64,000 nucleotides of DNA, from the NCBI GenBank assembly GCA_028015205.1, contig CM051514.1, positions 4,960,001 through 5,024,000 on the forward strand. Reading direction: 5' to 3'. The DNA is from Mytilisepta virgata. Its lineage: Eukaryota > Mollusca > Bivalvia > Mytilida > Mytilidae. The notes below the pieces were generated by a model. That model saw only the letters and a list, made by a program, of their open reading frames with translations, searched no databases and was not told the DNA's origin. The position numbers and the translations under genes are program-made. Shown here one piece after another: positions 1-11,335 of this stretch. Numbering within the stretch: the first letter of the stretch is position 1; each line of letters opens with the position of its first letter.

Positions 1-234
1 AGAATCCTTCTAGAATACGGTAGAAGTTTGAATTACACCAGAATTATTACGTAAGTCAAATAGAAAGTTCTAGTCATTCCATCAGTATCTATTATTGTTC
101 CAGTGATTTCTAAACTGCGCAGTTATAACATTATTTGGTAAACAACTATAAGTATTGTGTAAGCATATTATACATGTTATAAGGCCACACAAAACAAATA
201 AGGCCAAGATAAATAATATAATAATTACAATATC

Positions 235-480
235 ATAACAGCCCCTAAACAATAATCCATACTAGTTCAGCGAAATGGAGGACACACTGACCTTCGAAAT
301 GTACAAATGAACCAAAACTCAAAAAACACACAAGACTAACAACGCCTAAAGGAAGGTTCCTGGCATGTGACAGGCGCAAAAATGCGGTGGGGTTAAACAT
401 GTTTTGTGAGATATCAACCCCCCCTTCTATACCTCTAGCCAAAGTGGAATTAACAAACACACAGCAATACACACAGTAAA
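235..480 (-). repeat. Dispersed retroelement-tail repeat, copy 1
   Basis: This stretch closely matches 16427-16665; both contain the word CATACTAGTTCAGC and the word CACACAAGACTAACAA. On the minus strand it lies directly downstream of the reverse-transcriptase relic at 770-1306, so it is probably the 3' non-coding tail of that retroelement. Similar tails are very common in mussel genomes (recalled, not searched). The open frames inside it are chance. I see nothing in 1-234. Confidence 0.6.
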
Positions 481-769
481 ACTCAGTTCAAAAGATGTCC
501 GAGTCCGATGTCGAAAAAGGTAACAGGAGAAACTAAGCAAAATGATCAATATATACTAACAAAGGACTACTAGCAGTTACTGACATGTCAGTTTCAGACC
601 TCAATTAAACTGATTGAAAGATTATGTCTATATCATATAGAAAATCAGCCACAACCCTCCTGTTAGGGGTTTAGTATCATACTATCATAAATTATATGAA
701 AAGAACATAACCCGTATCATGCCAAAACTGGTTTTAGAATGTTTATTTCCGATGCAAAGAGCCTATGAG

Positions 770-1306
770 TGATTCAAACAAAAATGCCATATGTAACGAC
801 TTGACAACAGTATCGTAACTATATTCTTTGTCGGTAAGTCTGTTTAAAGGTTTGGTTAGCTTTTCAGGTGAATGACATGTTTGTGCTTTGTATAGAATAT
901 TACCATAAAAGATGGGATGTAAAATACCTGAACATATATAAGATGTTTGCACGTTGATTTATTTTTACGAATGTACTTACGATGTCCTTGTACCGATGAT
1001 AAAATTTAGTAAAGGTTTTGACAAGCAATGACAAGTTTGTGATATCGAAATCCTTGGTGTAATAATTTTCTTTCGTTAAAATCAAATACCTTGTTACATA
1101 CACGAGCGAATCGAACAAGATAAGATATATAACAACAGGAAATGAAAAATCATCTCTCTTATTAGACATTTTAGTATTAAGCTTCCCGTTAGAGATATAG
1201 CTATCAAGATCCAGGAAGTGCAACAGGATAAATCTCTATAGTGTACATACTGAAGTCGTTATTATTGACAGCCAAAATATCATCCAAATATCTAAAAGTG
1301 TTATTA
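770..1306 (-). pseudogene. Reverse-transcriptase fragment (YLDD motif), decayed
   Basis: Minus-strand translation near 1300 gives FRYLDDILAVNN, the catalytic YxDD motif of a reverse transcriptase. Further downstream come an NGKLNTKMSNKRDDFSFP segment, a KFYHRYKDIVS segment near 1010 and a FYGNILYKAQT segment near 880. These occur in the order expected of the thumb/C-terminal part of a mollusc retroelement polymerase, possibly Penelope-like, though the class is uncertain. The segments lie in different frames with stops between them, so the copy is dead. No upstream fingers or palm region is visible above about 1310. The tail repeat at 235-480 follows it in the same orientation. Confidence 0.6.
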
Positions 1307-1339
1307 AATTTTTATATTAGATGTTGTTTCGTTGCTGAT

Positions 1340-2700
1340 TTTAAACATAAATTGTGATTCGTAACAACTGGCGATATACGGAACATATGTTATCTAGTAA
1401 AACTTCAAGTACAATTATCATATCAAAGCAGGTCCAATTGACATAGTTCTTTTGTTTAGAAATTTAGAAAGTTTAGGAAATCAAAATTCGTAAAACTTAT
1501 TGGCATGATTGTGCATCTATATAAGGGTTAGGCCGGGGAGATGTTTATTAAATATTATATACCAATATGGAGTTATTTTCTTTCAGAACGACAGGTCTTT
1601 CTTTTAAAGAATCAACCCGGACGATACCAAGTTTCAATAAAATTTGCTTCAAGGCATAAAATAATTACCTGTGTAAGGTCATTATTTCCCCTGATTAAAA
1701 TGCAAACTATAATTTACTTTAGCATTTAATTCGTTTGATAGTTATCGTGTGTTGTTGCCAATTGGGGTTTTACTTTTTAATTTTCCATCTTTGTTAGGTT
1801 TAAGGCAGAAACAATCCTTTCCTCCGTTTATTAGACTGAAAAACCAACAATCGTCGTTGACGCACATTTTAACTTTCGGAACAAATAATGTGAAGTATGT
1901 TAATTTATCGCTACAATAAAGGGACATTATTTGAGATGAATTTAATAATGCAAAACTTTTCATAACACTTTTAAAACAAACCAGATTTAACACATTCGTG
2001 TGTAGGGTTTTGAAAATCTTATTGATTCAACTGTATTGGAAATCATACTTTGACCTATGGATATTCGTTTTTCGTGAAAAAATGTACATGTATCACGATT
2101 TCGTGCCTCTTCGTGTCAGTTCTTAACTTTTTACATCTATATATACCTTTTATTTTATCAAATGATCAAATGACCAAATATTCTTATTTTCTATAGAATA
2201 ACAGACACATACATATAATGGGGTGGAGGGGAGTATAATATTTAATCATGATTCTCAGTTTAAAAAAAAATTGTATTGCCATTCAAAAGAGAGAAAACAA
2301 TTATTCTGAACAGTTCGTTAAAAATTGTTGGAAAAATAATCTGCTTTTCCGCGATAAAAATGTCATGAAAAAAAAAAGAAAAAAACATAGCATCCCCCTT
2401 TCATAAACTAAGTTGATACAATAAATTACTTACAAAGTGACTTGTATTTTTCATACACCGTAACAATTCATTTGTGTCTTGCTTCATGCAGTTACAGTAA
2501 TATTTTTATTGTAACAGGATAATGATTTCTAAAGTTTATATCTAGATTAATTAGTGAGTTTTATTTCACATTATAAATGAGCCGTACATGCCGTAGGGCG
2601 TATTAAAACCTGAACGCATCAGAAAAGAATATCCCACTTTAGTGTGGTCGGTAAAATAGGATGGAAATCCTGCAAATCTTTGCAGAAAATAATATTTTTT
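1340..2700. other. Gene-free AT-rich stretch
   Basis: I read both strands and find no supportable gene, only short chance open frames, several A or T runs and no clear repeat structure. Confidence 0.6.
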
Positions 2701-2716
2701 GAAGGTATATAAGTCA

Positions 2717-2765
2717 GATAATGCATATTTTAAGGTTTTTCTTGTCGTATAACACACCGAGGGGT
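2717..2765. repeat. 49-bp direct repeat, first copy
   Basis: The segment around TGCATATTTTAAGG and GTATAACACACCGAGG is repeated nearly exactly at 3638-3686, in the same orientation 921 bp away. The interval between the copies holds a hairpin (2765-2822) and a MITE (2957-3352). This could be a local duplication or two copies of one repeat terminus. Confidence 0.7.
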
Positions 2766-2822
2766 GTCAGGATTGATCAAATGAAAGACTACGGTCGGTC
2801 TTTAATTTGATCAATCCTGACA
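2765..2822. repeat. Perfect 18-bp inverted repeat (hairpin)
   Basis: TGTCAGGATTGATCAAAT at 2765-2782 is the exact reverse complement of 2805-2822. A further AAAGAC/GTCTTT pairing lies just inside. The first arm starts where the 49-bp direct repeat ends. Confidence 0.85.
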
Positions 2823-2956
2823 TCATCTTTTTTTATTTTTGTTTAACATTTCTGGCAAAATTTCTCTTCTTTTGAAATTATATGGTATCGTCCATTTTCT
2901 AACATCAGATAATAATCACTCATTCTAAATTTGGTTATAATTTTTTTGTTTTAAAG

Positions 2957-3352
2957 AAGTAGGGTAGGGCTATTTTCAAAAAGTCGGAAAAAGTTTTAAA
3001 AATCTCTAGAGGCCTAGACCGTCATTGAAAGTTTTTAGAAGTAAAGGAAACTCAAAACGAATTTTTGGCTGTAAGTGATATTATGTACGACATACGACAT
3101 TAGAATGATTCTGGTTCTGAATTTCCTTCTTGGCAATATTTCAAAAAGGGATGCAAATTGACCGAAATCGCCTTTATACACGACATTTGTCTGTAGAAAA
3201 CTTGAACTTATTAATGATTAAGCGTCATTTTTTTTCTAACATAAAAATGCATCGCATACAATCTTTAACGATAAAAAGTAGGTAAAAATCTGAGATTAAA
3301 AAATCAATGTTAGGAGTGAAACAAATACACGGTAAAGTGGCCCTAGTCCTTA
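2957..3352 (+). mobile_element. Short MITE, TAGGGC family, copy 1
   Basis: The element starts near GTAGGGCTATTTTC and ends near GTAAAGTGGCCCTA, so its ends are roughly inverted (TAGGGC...GCCCTA). Copies or pieces of the same sequence lie at 11331-12236 (-), 14244-14296 (-, partial), 30716-31190 (-), 39695-39850 (-, partial), 44450-44556 (+, partial), 47655-47925 (+, deleted) and 62380-62875 (+). It has no coding capacity. Its transposase source is unknown. Confidence 0.65.
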
Positions 3353-3637
3353 ATGGTGGTTCGGGTACTGTTCCATCGACAATTTTTTACCATATGTTTA
3401 CGTATGTAATTTACTATTATATGCATCTTCTATATCCGCAAGCTTTTTTAATCAATAAGCTTTTGTATAGTTTCCAAATTTACGTTTATTTTTTCTGCTA
3501 TACCTCCAGAATAAGTAAATCAGGAATAAGTTTCTATTGAATATTAAGATGTCTTGTCAATAAAGATGCTTCTTTAAATGAAAGGTTTACCTTTTCTTAA
3601 AATGATATAATTAAGTACAATATAAATTAAGTTATAG

Positions 3638-3686
3638 ATAATGCATATTTTAAGGTTTTTCTTGTCGTATAACACACCGAGGGGGT
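3638..3686. repeat. 49-bp direct repeat, second copy
   Basis: Partner of 2717-2765. After this copy the sequence diverges (GGGGGTTGAAATTC) and the hairpin found after the first copy is absent. Confidence 0.7.
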
Positions 3687-4045
3687 TGAAATTCATTTCA
3701 TTCTGTACTGTGTATCTAAGACACATTTCAAGAATATATTACTTCAAATTTTTGTTGAATGATAACACTATTTTTTTTATAAATTTAACGGTTTTTAGAA
3801 TATTGATTCAACTTAGCTTCAGTTATTTCAAAAGGTCTTTTTGGAATTTCGAGATAACTATAACAAAATTTAAAAAAATGCCTCGGCTTGTTATTGTGTA
3901 GGCATGGTCATAAATTTTATGGAGGCGGAAGACTGCCTCTTCCAACTTAAATAAAAAAGATTTTTGAAACGAAATGAAAACTAAAATACTGTCTTAAATA
4001 CAATACATCTAGAAATTGTTTTCGATTATTGGTTCTTATTGGAAA

Positions 4046-4663
4046 TCAGGGTGTGCAATACCTGCTCCATATACCTTACTTAGAAAAATATCTACCAGAC
4101 CGGAAAAATGATTATCATGCAATTTCGTTGATATATCGACTAAAACACAAACCGTAGGGTTTTGCGTGATGTGCTCAGAACCTTCTCTGTTTACTGCAAA
4201 CCGCGGAACAAAGAGTAAGCGTCAATGGTTAGTTGGATGGAAACGTGTGACTGCGGTTTTGAAATTGTACACAGTGTGTATTAACTGATTTTACTATGCA
4301 ATTCCTGTTCCATGTGCCTTATTTAGAAAGACACCTACCCGACCAGAAACACGATAATCATACCATTTTGTCATCGTTGACATACATGTATCTACTAAAT
4401 TACAATGTCTAATTGTTTTTTTTAATGAATAGCTTACATCATTTTGCTTTATTTTTCATTATCATTTGTTAAAATAATCTTATGTAGTCAAGATGCCAGG
4501 TTAATCTTGCAATGTCTCAAGGGTTTTGCGTGATGTGCGCAGAACCTTGTCTGTGTTAATGCTAACTACGGAACAAAGAGGAAACGGCAATGGTTAGTTT
4601 GGTGGAACCGTGTAACTGCAGTTTTAGAAATTTACACAATGTATATTGACTACTTTTACTATG
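4046..4663. repeat. Two tandem ~250-bp units, the second carrying a ~107-bp insertion
   Basis: Both units run from a CTGCTCCATATACC-like or CTGTTCCATGTGCC-like start through GGGTTTTGCGTGATGTG to TTTTACTATGCA. In the second unit about 107 bp has been inserted at 4402-4517, flanked on both sides by CAATGTCT. That looks like an 8-bp target duplication. The insert has no clear inverted ends. Confidence 0.65.
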
Positions 4664-4959
4664 CATTTCGCATTCAACGTGTCTTTTCAATATAGCTATA
4701 GGTTGTTTTTAATGCATATATGATAAATGTTTAGGCTGTATTCCGGAATTCCAACGCTTTAAAAATACACAAACGAACAAATTTAAAAAAATAAACAAAC
4801 TTACATTTATTTTGTGTTGTAAGGAGTGAATACATTTTCCGGAACTGAAATCATTTCAGTGATTGGCTGTATGCTATCATTGTTGAGTTGGGCGGACTAT
4901 TTATTATGTGTTGTATGGGGTGAGTACATTTTACAGAACTGGTTTTATTTTGATTGACA

Positions 4960-5380
4960 ATGTTCTCAGGTGGTTTTATTCTGTGTTGTATGAATAAAAT
5001 TCTTTGATACCAATTTTGCTGCACAAGATATGCACATTTCGTCGATTTATTACTCATCAGTTGTGCTCAAGGCCTTAAAATGTTGAAAACCAAAACAACA
5101 GTCCAAAAGGTTGAAGAGAAAATTTAAAAAATGCCAAAATGGTCAAAAACAGTAAAGCCAAAACCATCTGAGGACAGAGCTATGCACGAGGGAGATACTC
5201 GTAAGTTTTTCACAAATTTTACAAATTTGTAACAGTAAATTTTAATTATCAATTTCGGGCTGTTATCGAAATACTAGCAACTGAGCTGGTAATAACCTCG
5301 GGGACAATTTTTCTGCACAAGATGTGCACATTTCGTCGATTTACGACTGATCAGTAACACCCAAGGCCAAAAGTTTTGAA
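4960..5380 (-). repeat. Dispersed repeat with CACATTTCGTCGATTTA ends
   Basis: The motif GCACAAGATNTGCACATTTCG followed by TCGATTTA occurs near 5020 and again near 5320, so this is about one and a third units of a ~310-bp repeat. The same unit is found at 11441-11775, 34950-35045 and 50195-50355. It has no coding potential. Confidence 0.6.
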
Positions 5381-5389
5381 CTAAATACA

Positions 5390-6230
5390 TTTTATGAACC
5401 CGTGGTTCCGTTAGACGTGATGTATTATCAGTAAATGCTTATTTGCATTAAATTTGTAAAAACAATTTATGGGTGTTGTAAACTTTTTTGTTTTAAACTA
5501 CTGTATAATATATATTTATTTGGGGTACCTTATTTTAGGACAGTTTTAATTTTCTATGATTTTTCTAAAAACAAAAAAATATTAACTTAATGAAAGATTT
5601 CTCGACGAACAATTCAACATCCGGTTTATTCTTAAAGCTCTTATTATTTTTTAAATCATTTAATTTGCTTGAACATAGAATGGAAGGCAAAAAAGAAAGC
5701 AAGTCTGTTGTTTTGTCATTTTGGAATATTCCACATTTAATGAACTCAATTCAACTGGTCATCAGATATGGCACGTTAATTTTCTACAGATGACACGTAC
5801 TTTGAAGTCGAATGACCTGATCCAAGACAGGATTCATGAATACACATACATTATTGTATTACATCTATATCATACTGTAGGAGGTAAAACAAGTCAACTT
5901 ATGAACAAGAGATAACATTTTTAGTTTTTACTCTATTACGATGCTAAGTCTGAATCGCAATGAATCATCATTTACATTTTATTATTTTCAAGGTCACACA
6001 CACAAAAAACAATAATAACAGTTTTTCCTGTTTTAATACAAAACAGCATGCTTAGCGTACAACTTAAGTCGAAATTTGTAAATATTTCGCATCGCGCATC
6101 AATAATGCAGTACAAAATACTTCCGGTTTTATCTAGGACGACCTTCCAACGTACGAAATATGACGAACCGGAACAGCTAATACATGTATCTCCCATGACG
6201 TCTTTTCATGATTTTGCTATGTTCAACAAA
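5390..6230. other. No supportable gene
   Basis: Open frames of 60-85 codons here lack splice context or recognisable motifs. Nothing else was seen. Confidence 0.5.
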
Positions 6231-6235
6231 CTCGA

Positions 6236-7010
6236 CAAACTAGTCAGTCAAGGTATACGACACCTCGTACAATGTACCATATTTTTACCAGCTCGTACAT
6301 AACAGTCATTCTCTACCAACTCGTACATAACAAAGTCATTCTCTACCAACCTATACCCATCTTATAATTTTTGTCAAAGCTTTGTTTTTTAAACATTAAA
6401 CCCATAGATCTAGCTACATTTTCTTTTCGGAAGAGATACTGATTGTACAAGTATAACTCATAGGGTTTTGGATGTTCACAGTGCGACAAGTCTATCATCC
6501 AATAATAATACTATTTTAAATGTTCATAGTGCGGTGTAAATAAAATCGAAAGTTTTGTTCTTTGAAAACACTTTTATGTTTAGTGTATTTGTTTTTCAAT
6601 CACCCCAATATAAATTTCCAAAGTCTTTCATCCAATATGAAATTCTAATTAGCAATAATTAATCAACATATTTATCATTTGCAAAAGTCTATCATCCATT
6701 AAGAATCACTAAGTACAATGTAGAAATGTTATAATTACAATCGTTTGGCATTCTAGCTGTTTTGATTTACACGCAAAAAATTATTGCCCCAAATTTTATT
6801 AGTCAAATTATTTAATGTGAACTCTATTTATGTTTTTATGATTAAAAATACTAAAATGCATATGAATATTTACGAGTTTGTAGAAGTGCAAGTTGGTTAA
6901 AGTACGACTTCGTAGAAATAGGCTGAGTTAGAGGTTAAAGTACGACTTCGTAGAAATAGGCTGAGTTAGTTGGGTACGAGTTGCCGAAGGTACGAGTTGA
7001 TCAGTGTACT
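6236..7010. repeat. Possible foldback element with CTCGTAC motifs
   Basis: The left side carries two copies of AACTCGTACATAAC (around 6290-6330). The right side carries a 38-bp tandem pair (6896-6971) and two TACGAGTTG words (6977-7000), which are the inverted form of the left motif. This suggests an element with inverted, internally repeated ends. The boundaries are not sharp and no protein is encoded. Confidence 0.35.
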
Positions 7011-8058
7011 GTCGACACATTTTCAAGACTTTTTAGGATAGAGAAAACCTGTAATCACCAATTATGACCAGTAAAACAAGATCTACATGGTCAATTTGGC
7101 CGAAATTGTCAGATCTCTGTCTCATGGGTTATTACCCTTCAATCCATTTTTCACAGGAAAACGATTCGTAGCAAGAATCAGCACCAGGACAATGTCTTTA
7201 ATTCGGTAAATATGTAGTACAGATTAAAAATAAACTCAACAGTACAAGTAATAACTACTAACAGCCTGAGTGTCTGACCTTTTGTCAGATAAATCTTGTT
7301 ATTTAGTAAGACTGTGCCAGTAATAATATTCACATTTGTAAAGCATAATGTAGTTAGATAAATAGGATGTGTTTTTTTTTTGGGGGGGGGGGGAATTCAA
7401 CAGCTTTGATGTGGTAGTTACTTTGTTGGGGATCAATGCCAAGGGAAAGAAGGTGATCTTGGGATGAAGTTTGTTTTCGAGGCGTTCGTTATTTGTATTT
7501 TTCCTGGTGTTAGAGGGAAAGGGGAATCGCGTTCAATTTTTTCTTCAAAATTTACCATTGTTTGATTGCCGGTGATATTCATTTTTTTATCTTTTTGACC
7601 ACATTTTTGAAAATGTTTCTTTTTCGACAAATTTTGGATTTTCATTTTTTTTTCAAATTCCTTCCTTACATCCCAATGAAAATCAAACGTTTTATAACCT
7701 TATAATGACATTTTTTCAACCGGTTACTTTGTTTCAACTATAATACATGTATATATAAAGCCTCCACAAAAATATTATGTTATAATTAAGTTTCGCGAAA
7801 ATCGTTCCGAAATATTTGCCTCATTTTTAAAACGAGTAAAGCTAAATTTGATAAAAAAAAAAATGTCATCACATGAATGGTGTTTTACAAACAATAAGAA
7901 GCCAATCAGGTTGCAGCTTTCAGGCGAGGAGCATGACCGGTCCGATCGACGTGTGCGGTTTATATAATCACTGCAATTTTTTTTTTTTATCATTATGAAT
8001 TTTCCTCCTTACTCGCGATATTCTTAAATGACAATGATATTGATTGAATACGATGCAT
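7011..8058. other. Downstream flank of gene 1, no gene seen
   Basis: The stretch contains a poly-T/poly-G run near 7373-7393 and A- or T-rich tracts, with no supportable coding sequence. I see no clear AATAAA on the minus strand close to the stop of the gene at 8059. Confidence 0.5.
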
Positions 8059-9382
8059 CTAGGATCTAAGTAAAATCGATGCTAAGAAAGGGTTTTCTAT
8101 TATCGGTTGTAATTGTTCAGTTAGTGCCAAGTTTTGAATAAATTCCGAATTGGCAGGAGAACTGCTGTATTGCAATATATGCGATAGTACATTCGGAACA
8201 ACTATCAAGCTTTGTAAAAGTTCTTGATTTGACAACGTTCGAACGACATCAATTTGTCCAGGTGATTTGGCGTTTTTGAGAAGTTGGGTTAATAAACTGG
8301 GATTGTCCATCATTTCGTCAACATCGCCGTTTTCAAACAAGGTTTTCATTAATTCTACCTGGTTTTCATTTGTAACATAATTTAGAATATCGTAAATAAT
8401 TTTAGGTATTTCACTTAGGTCTTGCATTAGTTCGTTATTACTGATTGCTTTTATCAGCTGGTTTTGGTACTTGCTTGTATTCTTGTTGGAAATAAGAGAA
8501 AACATTTGAGGGTGGTCAATAAATGACTCCAACAAATTTGTGTTTGCTAACGTAGTGATCAGCTCGGAAGCATTCTGATTTCTGCCTGCTTTAAGTATGT
8601 GTTGAATTATTAATGGTTGTTCAGCAACTTCTTTGAACCATCCAGTATTGATCAAACTTTCCAACATATTGATTTGATTCTGTGTGCCCTCGGCATTTAA
8701 AATTATGCTCATACTATACGGGTATTTAATGAGATTCTCTAACTGTTTATAACGGACAAGGGTTCCAACAAGTTTTAACTGGTTACTGGTTTTGACTGAG
8801 TTAAATATCTGGTCAGCAATCAATGGATTTTCGGTAAGAACATCTAGTTGTCCATAATTAAAAAACATTTCTATGATCTCAATATTAGTAATATTTGATG
8901 TGTTATTTTGACTTCCGGTTTGCATTTGTGACTGCACCGAGGACGCTGCTGGAAAATTTGTTTTGGGTAACCCACTTGTTATCTCCTTTGCAAATGAGTC
9001 TTTGACGAAAAGTCTTGGTACAAAAAATTTTCGTCCAAAAAGTGAAGCAGTTGAATTACTGTTTCCCGGATGTTGATCATCAGAAGTATTCCCATCTTTC
9101 TGTTTAGATATAACGATACCTAGCAATTCCGATAACGGTTTTTTCCCGTACATGTAAGACTGTATATTTTTCGTGTATATCGGATTTACGGGGAAAATAA
9201 ATGGCTTCTCTGTTATTCCAAAGCTTGGTTTGTTTGGTGTCGATTCCAGCTTAACTCCATTGTTCTGCAAAGCCATGTAGGAGCCAAATCCTGCAGTTAA
9301 AAGATACATATTGACAGCATAAATTTAATATTTTCTTTTGAACATCGTTTCCGAAAATATATATTTACTCGTTATATTTGTA

Positions 9383-9420
<38 letters not shown>

Positions 9421-10233
9421 CAAACGATAAGGGATTTAATGATGACACAGGAGAATATATATGTTTTAAAATTGAATATCTCAGCCATTTGCAAGATAAG
9501 ATGTACATATTGTATAAAATGCTTAATATGTAGGGGTTATCCAACACAGGACCGGGGACTAATACAATATACAATTTAATACATTGCATGACAAGTAGGA
9601 ACAGTAATGGTTTAGGGGTGATGATCTCAACATTTTTCAAGATATTCGACCACTTATCAAATTGGGAGGGTGGAAATTACCCCCAGGGACTAACAATTAA
9701 CTCAATAAGTTTGTCTTATCATGACAAAGAAAAATAACTGGTCTCAAAATAAATAATTTGTTTTAAAAAGGATTATCCCCAAGATAAATAAAATATATAT
9801 ACATGTAATTTATCTTTTCAAGAAAGTAAATATATATAACATGTATAATTAAGGGGTGTGGAAAACACCATTTTCAAGATAGTTATAGTTGAAATGCAGA
9901 TTATCTAATCAACCCCAGAGACTAATAAAATATAAAATTTATTTAATTTTATTACGAATTCACCCAACTTTTCTTTCAACAGAACAAATATTTCTTAATG
10001 TATCATAGGGAACCAATTGTTTCGGACAAAGCGACGACTATAAGCTTATCTTCAAAATTTCCGGGAGCAAAAACAAAAATCATAAAAACTATACAACACA
10101 ATAAATATTCATCAGTTCTATAAACCGTCTAAATGCTACCAAACTTACCGCTGTTTGTGCAGAAAGGGGAACAACTCTCGGTTTGCTTACAATTTAATGC
10201 GATCAGAAAAACTGCTAGATATAATTTCTTCAT
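8059..10233 (-). CDS. Secreted protein with eight exact 35-residue helical repeats (gene 1)
   Basis: Two exons: 10233-10149 and 9290-8059 (858-bp intron), giving 438 residues. Exon 1 starts MKKLYLAVFLIALNC, a typical signal peptide, and ends at donor G|GTAAGT. Exon 2 follows acceptor CTGCAG|GA, and the split Gly codon joins in frame. Residues 29-160 are a low-complexity spacer. From about residue 165 to the end there are eight tandem units, and their central Pro residues (184, 219, 254, 289, 324, 359, 394, 429) lie exactly 35 apart. Each unit follows the pattern hydrophobic helix, NP or xP, LxxxIL, and often a closing NQ. Such spacing suggests a helical solenoid. A pyrimidine-rich acceptor (TTTTTTAG) just before the ATG suggests a 5' non-coding exon. 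The function is unknown and I recognise no family. It is clearly related to the gene at 26260-30163. Confidence is high that it is a gene and low on its role. Confidence 0.85.
9386..9418. repeat. (GA)n microsatellite in the intron of gene 1
   Basis: A perfect GA dinucleotide run of about 33 bp lies within the 858-bp intron. Confidence 0.95.
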
Positions 10234-10479
10234 GTTGAGATCGCAGATCTAAAAAAGACGAAAATACAGGTTAACATTATATATTAAACAATTTCTACAT
10301 TTTCTGCATGTATTTTTTTGCTGTAATTGCTCATTTTTTATTCATTATTAGTTAATATCTATTATTTTGGGAGACTGGGTCAGATGGGGTTACATTTTTT
10401 TTTGGTTATTTTACAAGTAATTCATTATGTTTTAAATAAAAATCGGACTTTTGATAATTCAAGGACACTTTACATGTAT

Positions 10480-11335
10480 AAAAACCCGGAGAAGGGATTT
10501 CTAGGGTCATATGTTAAACTATGTTCGTCTCTGATGGACATCCTGGATGACGGGCCAAGTCATCGGATAAATTCCTGAAAGAGGATCAACTAGGAACCAT
10601 TGCTGCTAAGTTTTGTTCCAATTGACCCAGTGGTTTAAGACAAGATCTTTATGTAAATTTTCCATAGGGTCCTATGCTAAACTATATTCGGGCTAGTGGC
10701 CATCTTGGATGGTACAATTCTGAAAGAGGACCAACTAATGACCATTGCTGGCAAGTTTTGTTCCAATTGGCCAAGTGGTTTCAGACAAGAAAATCTTTAA
10801 GTAAATTTCCCATAGGGTCCTATGTTAAAATATATTTGGCTCTTGCGGCCATCCTTGATGACGGGCTGGGTCATCGGATATGATTCTGAAAGAGGACCAC
10901 TAAGGACCGGTGCTGCCAAGTTTTGTTACAATTGGAGGAGAAGTTTTTTGAAAAAGTTTACGGATTTTCATGAAATTTTCTAAGGTCAAGGTCCGTGGTT
11001 AGGTCAACTGGAATAAATTAACAACTTATAATTACTCAATACACAACTATATACTGAAAACCAGCTTAATATTTACATTTAAGCCATAAAAGATTACCAT
11101 TTTGCCTGTTTAACCCCCTATGTTCTATTTATAGTAACGGCTGCCATGTTGATCGGTCGGCGAAATCATTGGGTACACTTTTGAAACTAGACACCCAAAG
11201 GATGATTGTGACCAAGGTTGGTTCCAATTGTCACATTGGTTTCAGAGGAGAAGATTATTTTTAAAGTTTACGGACGACGCACGCCAAGTGATGACAATAG
11301 CTCAATCTGGCATTTGGCCAGTTAAGCTAAAACAG
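10480..11335 (+). repeat. Degenerate tandem array ending in a hairpin; pearl/Helitron-like
   Basis: Units of roughly 170-180 bp repeat the words CATAGGGTCCTATG, GGACCAACTAAGGACC-like text, and CAATTGGCCAAGTGGTTTCA. The same family appears at 13140-13450 and, inverted, at 53940-55280. The block finishes with a short hairpin (CTGGC...GCCAG within AGCT...AGCT) followed by CTAAAA near 11330. That resembles the 3' end of bivalve pearl/Helentron-type non-autonomous elements that carry core tandem repeats (established class, assignment inferred). The short open frames inside are chance. Confidence 0.55.

Noticed and set aside
9365..9640. 91-codon minus frame ending in SLSLSLSL
   Set aside because: Translation of the (GA)n microsatellite within the intron of gene 1.
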